A stretch of 5,042 nucleotides of DNA from Methanosarcinales archaeon. GTDB lineage: Archaea > Halobacteriota > Methanosarcinia > Methanosarcinales > Methanogasteraceae. Positions 1 through 5,042 of the stretch are shown here, piece by piece. The notes under the pieces are model-generated. The model was given only the letters and a program-made list of their open reading frames with translations. It had not been told where the DNA came from and did not search any database. A program made the translations under genes and the position numbers. Where the stretch lies: the NCBI GenBank assembly GCA_012961645.1, contig DTYY01000232.1, positions 1-5,042 of the forward strand. Direction: 5' to 3'. How positions within the stretch are numbered: the first letter of the stretch is position 1; each line of letters opens with the position of its first letter.

Positions 1-44
1 AGATTATTTTATTTATAAATTACTTTATCCTGCTCAACTCTTGT

Positions 45-83
45 AAAAAATGGTGCCGGGGCGAGTGGAGCTCGCCCCAACAC
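45..83 (-). terminator. Hairpin plus T-tract terminator of the NosD/PKD surface-protein gene
   Basis: Read on the minus strand, about 35 bases after the TAA stop, an 8-bp perfect stem GGGGCGAG/CTCGCCCC (pairing 71-78 with 58-65) closes a 5-base loop. An outer stem GTGTT/GGCAC extends it through two G-U pairs, and a run of six T (45-50) follows one A after the stem. The G-U pairs form only in RNA made from the minus strand, which fits the gene direction. A closely related hairpin sits after the upstream gene at 3321-3358. Bases 1-44 beyond it are AT-rich and hold no recognisable feature. Confidence 0.72.
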
Positions 84-486
84 TGACAATTCATTTCCGT
101 TCCCGTCCATCAACAGTTTATCCAGGCGCACAGAACTGCGGGACATTCTCTACAATGTGATGCACACCGGCAGCATCATCGTATTCCACCCTCCATTCGA
201 CCCCTTCGGTTGGATCCTGCGGGTTGGTCATGTCCACTTCAAGCTTAAAGAAGTCCTGACTCCATGCACCGCTACCTGCCGGAATATCTCCAAGCTTCAC
301 ATCTCCATCAACGATAACCACATTCGCAGGAGCATAGCTGATGGTGGCAACAACATTGTAAGCGTCACCGGTTCCGTAGTTCATGAAGTGGACATCGTTC
401 CAGCTTCTGAACAAATCAGGGTAAGGATCCCATTCATAGCCAGTCTGAGAAACTGAAGTGTTCCAGCGATACTCATCCGGGCAGAG
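45..486 (-). repeat. Dispersed duplication, copy A: C-terminal module, stop codon, 3' UTR and terminator
   Basis: This segment matches 3321-3757 in the same orientation. It encodes residues 913-1034, from LCPDEYRW to FCAPG, then TAA, a 3' UTR and the terminator. By hand alignment about 91 of 122 residues agree with copy B, with one single-residue gap. The 43 bases from the stop codon to the hairpin align without gaps with 8 mismatches, 7 of them transitions. Bases 119-196 differ from 3393-3470 at only three positions. The predicted module is rich in beta-strand and resembles an Ig-like domain, with a Cys near each end (914 and 1031); I do not recognise a named family. Confidence 0.9.
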
Positions 487-3222
487 TTCTGGCAACTCTG
501 TTTTTGGGGGCAACTCTGTCGGGGGTATTGAATTCTGGTCTTTTGTGTTTGCAATCGCATCACTCAGGCTATAACCAGCTTCTATCCAGCGATCGATCTC
601 CTCGCCATCCGGGACCCCATCGCCGTCTGTGTCAGGGTTGAGTGGATTTAACCCATTGTCTATCTCAAATCCATCATTTGTATCGTAGGCACCATCGCAG
701 TCTGTATCTCTTCTGTTTGGATCAGTCCCAACAGTTTTTTCCTCTGCGTCATCCTTACCATCGTCGTCATAATCCGCAACCTCTGGATTTGACTGTACAT
801 CGTAAGCCACTGGACCAGTGCTGATTGTGTAGCTCACCTCCCAGCCCTCTTTCTCCTCAAGGTCGCTTAGCCCGTCGCCATCGGTATCCACCAAATTCAG
901 GTTTGAGGTTACATGGTATGTGCCTGAAACGCTGCCGTCGCAGTTGTATGTGGTAACATCCCAGCCCGCTGTTTCATCAGCATCTGGTATTCCGTCGCCA
1001 TCTGTGTCTACAATGCTCACACCGGTCACGGTGATATAATTCACCTCCGTCTGCATATCGCTGTCGCCATCAGCTTCGGTGACGGTCAGTGTCACAGTGT
1101 ATGTGCCTTCTGAGTAGGTGTTACTCGGATTCTGGTCAGTACTTGTATTACCATCACCAAAGTCCCATTCCCATGCAGTGATCCCATCATACGATGTTGA
1201 AGCATCGGTAAAATCCACTGTCAACGGCTCAGTTCCACTCGTTGGCGTGCCAGAGAAGTCTGCAACTGGCTCGGTGTCTGCAATCGTTGCGGTTGTGGTA
1301 TTCATCTCGGTTTCACCATCGTCATCTGTTACGGTCAGGGTGACAGTGTAGGTACCGTCCTGAGCATAGATGTGGGCTGGATTTGCTCCTGCTCCGGTCT
1401 CTCCATCACCAAAGTCCCATTCATACGAAACTATCGTTCCATCAGGGTCATCCGAACCACTGCCATCAAAGTTTAGCAGAACTCCTTCTGTACCTGCATA
1501 AGGTCCACCCGGGTCTGATACCGGCGGCTGGTTGGCTGGACTGGTTGGCGCTGGCAGAGCAAGGGTGACAGCCCTGGCTCTTTCGTTGTTCGACCAGTCA
1601 TCATCTATCGGAACACTTGCATTCACTATGAGATCGTAGTCACCGGGTGCAAGCTCGCTAGTATCCCAACTATCACCGCCGCTTGGCGCATAATGATACT
1701 CACCAGCATCTATGGTCCATCTGTGTGTGGCTATCACCTGACTCCATGTCGAGTTCTCGATCCTCACAGTTACATCAACTGTTTCATCGTAATCTCCTTC
1801 GTTCACGATCTTGTAGTAGATGCTGTATGTTTTGCCGATTGTCAGACTTTCACTTGCTGGTACCTCTACCACTGTTCCATCGTCATCATACCTGATCTTT
1901 ATGCCGCCCGTCTCTGGTGCGTAATCGATCGAGACATTTATGTCGTGAATCAGCATTACAAGTGTGGTTGCAGTATCATTCATCCATGTCTGGTTCACAT
2001 TGTCTGAATCATCAACAGTTCTCACTCCTATCTCGTAGGTTGTGTCCGGATCAAGTTCTGTGGCATTGTAACTGTGTTCAGGAGTTGTGACGGTTTCCCT
2101 GAACTCACCGTTTATCCACACCTCGGTGTGATCGAAATCGGAGTCAGATGGATTCACCCAGTTCCATAGTATCCATGTAGTTCCGGTATCGATCTCATTT
2201 AGGTCAGAAACGCTTTCAGGAGGAGTTGTATCAGGTGCACCAGATACCGCCGTTAGTGGCAGATAGTCTCCACCACTCTGGATGCCACCAGAGGAATCGT
2301 ATGGGACTGAGGTGTCTCCAAGTCCATCGCCATCTTCATCCACCCCTGAGTAATCGCTCCAGTAGTTACCTCCGAGATTTGGACCGCCTATTATGTTCGT
2401 TCCTGGCGTCGATGCGATGTTCCATGTATTGGTGCCACCATAATCAAACGCGTTGTTTGCGTTGCTGAAGTGGTTGTTGTAGATGAGGTTATCGCTCGAA
2501 GAGTACAGAAAGATTCCGTATCCGCTGTTTGTGCTTACAGTATTCTCTGTAAGCGTGTTGTGGTTGCTCGAAGACGCCAAACGGATACCTGCCAAAGTCG
2601 AGCCTGCGACGGTGTTGCCGGTCAGTTCGTTGTATTCGTTCGAATCGTCAAGGCAGATACCGATCCCGTTTGCGTTCGCGGTGTTGCCGGTCAGTGTGTT
2701 GTGGTTGCTCGAACCATCAAGGCAGATGCCGCAGTGGTCGTTTGACTCTACGGTGTTGCCGGTCAGCGTGTTGTAGCTCGAAGACGATAGACAGATACCG
2801 TCATAGTTATCGAATGCAGCATTATCGGAAATACTGCAACCGGTTCTGCTTCCGAGGTATATTCCAGCCTTCGAGGTTGCTCCTTCCACAGTAAATCCAG
2901 AGATGTGCACGTAATCCTCGGTTACCTCAAATACGTGATCCCCCGAATCCGCGGCATAAACAGTCGTAACAGCAGAACCGTTCTCTGATTGAACCGTTAA
3001 ATAAGCCACGTTCACATCCACATTCTCGTTGTAGTTGCCATCGTGCACGATGACGTTGTCGTATTCGCTTGCTGCGCCTATTGCAGCTTGGATCGTTGGA
3101 TATGTCTGACCCTGACCAACATGGAGGTCTTCTGCACTTGCCGATGCTGCAAAGGCGCTAAATACCAAGATTGCAACGATAGATATCCTTGCCATCTCTT
3201 TTTGTCCGTTCGTTCCCTTCAT
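118..3222 (-). CDS. Secreted multidomain surface protein: NosD-like beta-helix, FN3-like, CARDB-like, two PKD, five TSP3-like repeats, shared C-terminal module
   Basis: This complete 1034-residue gene encodes an exported protein of the cell surface or extracellular matrix; its ligand is unknown. Residues 1-30 form a signal peptide with likely cleavage after ASASA. Residues 33-325 are a NosD/pectate-lyase-like beta-helix with 23-24-residue rungs (consensus NTLTGNT...GICL) and a cap containing GGNYWSDYSG and DEDGDGLGD. Residues 331-420 resemble fibronectin type III and 427-555 resemble CARDB. Two PKD domains (565-648, 651-735) each carry WDFGDG. Calcium-binding DxDxDG repeats begin at 739, 779, 817, 839 and 864. 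A Pro-rich linker leads to the shared module 913-1034, ending FCAPG. Start ATG 3222 is preferred because AGGTAAT lies just upstream; Met10 is a possible alternative that also keeps the signal peptide. There is no C-terminal membrane helix or recognisable PGF/PEF-CTERM. Such beta-helix and PKD modules usually mediate carbohydrate or protein binding; enzymatic activity cannot be claimed. Confidence 0.95.
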   Translation of the reverse strand: MKGTNGQKEMARISIVAILVFSAFAASASAEDLHVGQGQTYPTIQAAIGAASEYDNVIVHDGNYNENVDVNVAYLTVQSENGSAVTTVYAADSGDHVFEVTEDYVHISGFTVEGATSKAGIYLGSRTGCSISDNAAFDNYDGICLSSSSYNTLTGNTVESNDHCGICLDGSSNHNTLTGNTANANGIGICLDDSNEYNELTGNTVAGSTLAGIRLASSSNHNTLTENTVSTNSGYGIFLYSSSDNLIYNNHFSNANNAFDYGGTNTWNIASTPGTNIIGGPNLGGNYWSDYSGVDEDGDGLGDTSVPYDSSGGIQSGGDYLPLTAVSGAPDTTPPESVSDLNEIDTGTTWILWNWVNPSDSDFDHTEVWINGEFRETVTTPEHSYNATELDPDTTYEIGVRTVDDSDNVNQTWMNDTATTLVMLIHDINVSIDYAPETGGIKIRYDDDGTVVEVPASESLTIGKTYSIYYKIVNEGDYDETVDVTVRIENSTWSQVIATHRWTIDAGEYHYAPSGGDSWDTSELAPGDYDLIVNASVPIDDDWSNNERARAVTLALPAPTSPANQPPVSDPGGPYAGTEGVLLNFDGSGSDDPDGTIVSYEWDFGDGETGAGANPAHIYAQDGTYTVTLTVTDDDGETEMNTTTATIADTEPVADFSGTPTSGTEPLTVDFTDASTSYDGITAWEWDFGDGNTSTDQNPSNTYSEGTYTVTLTVTEADGDSDMQTEVNYITVTGVSIVDTDGDGIPDADETAGWDVTTYNCDGSVSGTYHVTSNLNLVDTDGDGLSDLEEKEGWEVSYTISTGPVAYDVQSNPEVADYDDDGKDDAEEKTVGTDPNRRDTDCDGAYDTNDGFEIDNGLNPLNPDTDGDGVPDGEEIDRWIEAGYSLSDAIANTKDQNSIPPTELPPKTELPELCPDEYRWNTSVSQTGYEWDPYPDLFRSWNDVHFMNYGTGDAYNVVATISYAPANVVIVDGDVKLGDIPAGSGAWSQDFFKLEVDMTNPQDPTEGVEWRVEYDDAAGVHHIVENVPQFCAPG
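607..1008 (-). repeat. Array of five thrombospondin-3-like calcium-binding repeats
   Basis: This part of the gene encodes residues 739-872. Five aspartate loops are visible: DTDGDGIPD, DTDGDGLSD, DYDDDGKDD, DTDCDGAYD and DTDGDGVPD. Spacing is irregular (40, 38, 22 and 25 residues) because longer inserts separate the first three. Loops of this type bind calcium in thrombospondin-3 and dockerin-like proteins and rigidify stalks. The fourth loop has Cys842 in place of the usual Gly, and Cys761 lies in the first spacer, so a disulfide across the array is possible but unproven. The array lies between the PKD domains and the C-terminal module, as a stalk would. Confidence 0.88.
1018..1530 (-). repeat. 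Tandem pair of PKD domains
   Basis: Residues 565-648 and 651-735 are consecutive PKD domains of about 85 residues. Both carry the hallmark WDFGDG, NP(A/S)xxY and GTYTVTLTVT motifs. At the DNA level a 20-base block covering the WDFGDG region is identical at 1151-1170 and 1403-1422, consistent with internal duplication. PKD domains are Ig-like beta-sandwiches frequent in archaeal surface-layer and extracellular proteins, where they act as spacers or binding modules. Confidence 0.92.
2491..2841 (-). repeat. NosD-type beta-helix rung repeats, 69-72 bp period
   Basis: Residues 128-244 consist of five successive rungs of 23-24 residues, starting at residues 128, 151, 175, 198 and 222. The consensus is NxLTGNTVxxNxxxGIxLxxSSxx. 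The DNA repeat is still visible: a 15-base block beginning ggtgttgccgg recurs at 2611, 2680 and 2752, with a degenerate copy at 2539. The periods of 72, 69 and 72 bases match whole rungs of a right-handed beta-helix. The DNA similarity suggests the helix grew by rung duplication. Confidence 0.88.
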
Positions 3223-3229
3223 TCGTATT

Positions 3230-3233
3230 ACCT
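3230..3233 (-). promoter_or_regulatory. Shine-Dalgarno-like site deciding the start at 3222
   Basis: The minus strand reads AGGTAAT followed by ACGA and then ATG. AGGTAAT matches six of seven bases of the archaeal consensus AGGTGAT, with seven bases between AGGT and the start codon. The internal candidate Met10 lacks an equally good site, so the longer start is favoured. Confidence 0.5.
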
Positions 3234-3253
3234 ATTGTTTGGTTGTTCATCGT

Positions 3254-3273
3254 AGTGCCCCAAACCAGGCACT
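3254..3273 (-). other. Small hairpin in the leader of the downstream gene
   Basis: The minus strand reads AGTGCC, eight bases, then GGCACT: a perfect 6-bp stem 30-50 bases before the start codon. If the TATA-like element at 3298-3305 is real, transcription would begin close to 3275, placing this hairpin at the extreme 5' end of the mRNA. A role in mRNA stability is conceivable. The structure is short and could be chance. Confidence 0.35.
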
Positions 3274-3297
3274 CTCTTACTTCTGTGTTCAGGCGAC

Positions 3298-3310
3298 TTA
3301 TACAATTTCC
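3298..3310 (-). promoter_or_regulatory. Candidate archaeal BRE/TATA promoter
   Basis: The minus strand reads GGAAATTGTATAA. A purine-rich GGAAA resembling the TFB recognition element directly precedes TTGTATAA, which resembles an archaeal TATA box. It lies about 75-80 bases before the start codon and just downstream of the preceding gene's terminator, where an independent promoter is expected. A transcription start near 3275 would give a leader of about 50 bases. The match is partial and unsupported by comparative data. Confidence 0.4.
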
Positions 3311-3320
3311 TGTTCATGCC

Positions 3321-3358
3321 AAAAATGGTGCCGGGCGAGCGAATCTCGCCCCAACACC
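3321..3358 (-). terminator. Hairpin plus T-tract terminator of the DUF11/CARDB surface-protein gene
   Basis: On the minus strand, after the TAG stop, GGTGTT pairs with GGCACC through two G-U pairs. One bulged base separates this outer stem from an inner 7-bp stem GGGCGAG/CTCGCCC (3345-3351 with 3333-3339), which closes a 5-base loop. After ATT-type sequence a run of five T (3321-3325) follows. It is homologous to the hairpin at 45-83: the inner stem has lost one base pair, while the outer stem is one pair longer. Confidence 0.68.
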
Positions 3359-3757
3359 GGTAGTTCACTTCTGTTCCAGTCCATCAACAGTCTATCCAGG
3401 CGCACAGAACTGCGGAACATTCTCTACAATGTGATGCACACCGGCAGAATCATCATATTCCACCCTCCATGTGATGCTTTCGTCTGGATCCTGCGGGTTG
3501 CTCATATCTACTTGCATGGTAAAGGAATCTGTGCTCCATACCCTGCCGCCTGCCGGAATATCCCCAAGCGTCACAACTCCATCAACGATAACCACATTTG
3601 CAGGAGCGCCGCTGATGGTGGCAACTACATTGAACGCGTCACCAGGTCCATCGTTCATGAAGCGGACATCCATCCAGCTTCTGAATAGATCCGGAAAAGG
3701 ATCCCATTCATATCCGTCTGTGTGGTATGCTGACCAGCGATACCTGTCAGGACAGAG
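3321..3757 (-). repeat. Dispersed duplication, copy B: C-terminal module, stop codon, 3' UTR and terminator
   Basis: This is the partner of 45-486. It encodes the last 121 residues of the upstream gene, from LCPDRYRW to FCAPG, then TAG, the 3' UTR and the terminator. The last 17 residues (AGVHHIVENVPQFCAPG) are identical in both copies, as are GYEWDP, DLFRSW and APANVVIVDG. The most divergent part is a short stretch right after LCPDxYRW. The copies lie 3274 bp apart, and no inverted repeats or transposase flank them. Confidence 0.9.
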
Positions 3758-5042
3758 TGCTGACTCCAGGCACGGTGAACATTCCACGATGTTTAGCGCG
3801 CAGTTGTTCGATTCATCGCTCTCATCGACCACGTCATCGTTGTCTGCACAGACCTCGACTGTTAAGGTAGTTCCGCATGGACAGTCAAATGGACCGACTG
3901 TTCCTGTGTAGCTCCCACCAGATCCCAGTGCCGGTGCGGGATCGGTTGTGGTGGGTTCTCCATCTATGTAGATGCATGTAGTGCTTTCACCTGCACTGCC
4001 TCCTCCGACGTTTTCAACGGTGTAGGTTACCGTGAATTCGTCGTTCTCAAGTGTCTCGTACTTCTCGATTACCATGAGGTCTGGCTTTGGGAGGGCGTGG
4101 ATGGTTACCATATCCTCACCATTAGCCGGCAGTTCACTATATCCATGTGCCTCAACCCACGCGTCATTTGTGTGGTCACCCAATACGGTCGCAATGGCGT
4201 TAAACTCTATCTCGATTGTCTCACCGGGATCGAGGAGGTCCTCCCACAGATCAAGATACCAATAAAGTGTGGTACTGCCGTCCGGATTCGGATTCACATC
4301 ATCAGGTGTCGGTGTAGCAGTCCCATCAATATACACCAGGTTTTCAGAGAGAGTGTCGACAACGTCGACCCAACCAAACGGCATGTCACAGTCGTTTGTG
4401 ACCTCGATCTTGAAGGTAAGGGTATCGCCAACATGGGTTGTGAGTTCCTCTACCCATACTTCGCCGACAGGGTCCCAAACTAGCTTGTTAACTTCTGCGC
4501 TTACTGCAAAACAGATGTCTACACAATCACCTTCGGTCACTTCTGGCAGCACATCACCTTGATTATCTGCATAAACATCCACACAATTGTAGCCTCCGCC
4601 CCAGCCAAAGTCGGTTGCCATGGCATCAAAGTATATGTACATCGTATCGTCGGGATTTAGACCGTAGGCGGCTAATTCGTCGTCCAGCATCCACTCGATC
4701 AACCACTCATCATAATAAGCTGGTACCGGTGGTTCCAAAGTATCCGGTGGTTCTATCGGTATCACTATTGGTGACGTGCTGCCCAACTGATACAGTTCCA
4801 GCCGGGCATTATCAGCATATCCGAAGCATCCTGAAAGATAATCGGCGATCCTGATACTGTAGAACGGGACATCACCATCGTTCGTGATCTCGATCCTGAA
4901 GGTGAGGGTCTCGCCAATCTCTACACCCTCGAGCAAGTCCACCCATACTTCGTTCTCTGGATCCCAAACCAACTTATCGACGTGGACGCTTGCATAAGGT
5001 GTATTTGCACTTGCAGCAAGCGGCATGAGCAGAAACGCTGCA
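3392..5042 (-). CDS. Secreted surface protein with two DUF11-like repeats, CARDB domain and shared C-terminal module (5' end outside window)
   Basis: The gene is 5'-truncated by the window edge. An ATG at 5026 could be read as a start, but the frame stays open to the edge and the preceding codons encode AAFLL. AAFLLMPLAASA therefore looks like the core and cleavage site of a signal peptide whose real start lies beyond 5042. Counting from that ATG (544 residues), residues 14-172 and 177-308 are two DUF11-like repeats, each opening with KLVWDP...EVWV and then TLTF(R/K)IE(I/V)TND. Residues 313-416 are a CARDB domain with VGGGSAGESTT and DESDESNNC. Residues 424-544 are the module shared with the downstream gene, ending FCAPG. 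The visible part has 14 Cys and no NxS/T sequon. There is no C-terminal membrane anchor. DUF11 and CARDB are Ig-like folds of surface and adhesive proteins; the ligand is unknown. It is probably a separate transcription unit from the downstream gene, since a terminator intervenes. Confidence 0.93.
   Translation of the reverse strand, partial: AAFLLMPLAASANTPYASVHVDKLVWDPENEVWVDLLEGVEIGETLTFRIEITNDGDVPFYSIRIADYLSGCFGYADNARLELYQLGSTSPIVIPIEPPDTLEPPVPAYYDEWLIEWMLDDELAAYGLNPDDTMYIYFDAMATDFGWGGGYNCVDVYADNQGDVLPEVTEGDCVDICFAVSAEVNKLVWDPVGEVWVEELTTHVGDTLTFKIEVTNDCDMPFGWVDVVDTLSENLVYIDGTATPTPDDVNPNPDGSTTLYWYLDLWEDLLDPGETIEIEFNAIATVLGDHTNDAWVEAHGYSELPANGEDMVTIHALPKPDLMVIEKYETLENDEFTVTYTVENVGGGSAGESTTCIYIDGEPTTTDPAPALGSGGSYTGTVGPFDCPCGTTLTVEVCADNDDVVDESDESNNCALNIVECSPCLESALCPDRYRWSAYHTDGYEWDPFPDLFRSWMDVRFMNDGPGDAFNVVATISGAPANVVIVDGVVTLGDIPAGGRVWSTDSFTMQVDMSNPQDPDESITWRVEYDDSAGVHHIVENVPQFCAPG
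4376..4975 (-). repeat. Two direct repeats opening the DUF11-like domains
   Basis: Bases 4862-4975 (residues 18-55) and 4376-4486 (residues 181-217) encode near-copies with the shared frame KLVWDP-x(2)-EVWV, ETLTF or DTLTF, then TND-x-D-x-PF. The similarity is plain in the DNA too (for example the shared cccatacttcg). The region between them carries the rest of the first domain, which is unusually long for DUF11 and contains a Pro-rich insert at residues 90-103. The arrangement indicates internal domain duplication. Confidence 0.85.

Noticed and set aside
1..44. AT-rich end considered as a promoter for a gene to the left
   Set aside because: TATA-like strings occur by chance in such AT-rich sequence, and no coding region is visible to anchor the call.
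45..486. Duplicated segments considered as an insertion sequence or integron-type cassette
   Set aside because: No terminal inverted repeats, target-site duplications, recombinase or attachment-site-like core were visible; only the shared module and terminator support a cassette idea.
2491..2841. Regular 69-72 bp repeats considered as a possible CRISPR-like or regulatory repeat array
   Set aside because: The repeats are in frame, whole-codon in period, and encode beta-helix rungs; there are no unique spacers of uniform length.
118..3222. Identification as NosD of nitrous oxide reductase maturation
   Set aside because: Only the beta-helix part resembles NosD. The length, the added PKD and calcium-binding domains, and the absence of nos neighbours in the window argue for a generic surface protein.
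3239..3688. Plus-strand open frame of 149 codons, similar in translation to another at 157-456
   Set aside because: Both lie antisense to the C-terminal modules. Their resemblance is explained by the duplicated minus-strand coding DNA, and neither shows a domain or plausible start context.
3471..3911. Plus-strand open frame of 146 codons
   Set aside because: It is antisense to the CARDB and C-terminal coding region, with composition typical of a shadow frame in stop-poor DNA.

Overview
The window looks archaeal, most likely from a methanogen- or ANME-type euryarchaeon. This is inferred from protein architecture, not from any marker gene. Two large exported proteins are built from NosD-type beta-helix, CARDB, PKD, DUF11-like and thrombospondin-3-like calcium-binding modules, a mix common in archaeal surface proteins. 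The promoter candidate and the ribosome-binding site also read as archaeal. There are no RNA genes, transposases or CRISPR arrays.

Layout: everything is transcribed from the minus strand, so biological order runs from high to low coordinates. A gene entering from the right edge (5042 to 3392) lacks its true 5' end. It encodes the end of a signal peptide, two DUF11-like repeats, a CARDB domain and a C-terminal module of about 120 residues. A hairpin-plus-T-tract terminator candidate follows (3358 to 3321). A 169-bp intergenic region also carries a TATA/BRE-like promoter candidate (3310 to 3298), a short leader hairpin and a Shine-Dalgarno-like site. Next is a complete 1034-residue gene (3222 to 118) with a signal peptide, a NosD-like beta-helix, an FN3-like domain, a CARDB-like domain, two PKD domains, five calcium-binding repeats and a second copy of the same C-terminal module. 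It ends at its own terminator candidate (83 to 45). Bases 1-44 are AT-rich with nothing recognisable.

The most notable observation is that two otherwise different surface proteins share a C-terminal module about three quarters identical in protein. The duplicated DNA does not stop at the stop codon: it continues without gaps through the 3' untranslated region and into the terminator hairpin. The segment around the stop codon is nearly identical even at synonymous positions, which suggests recent copying or gene conversion. The module ends in an invariant FCAPG tail, and neither protein shows a membrane anchor or known archaeosortase signal. I propose, as inference, that this is a mobile 3' cassette encoding a common surface-attachment, secretion or partner-binding domain. 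The two genes look like separate transcription units making related components of the cell envelope or extracellular matrix.
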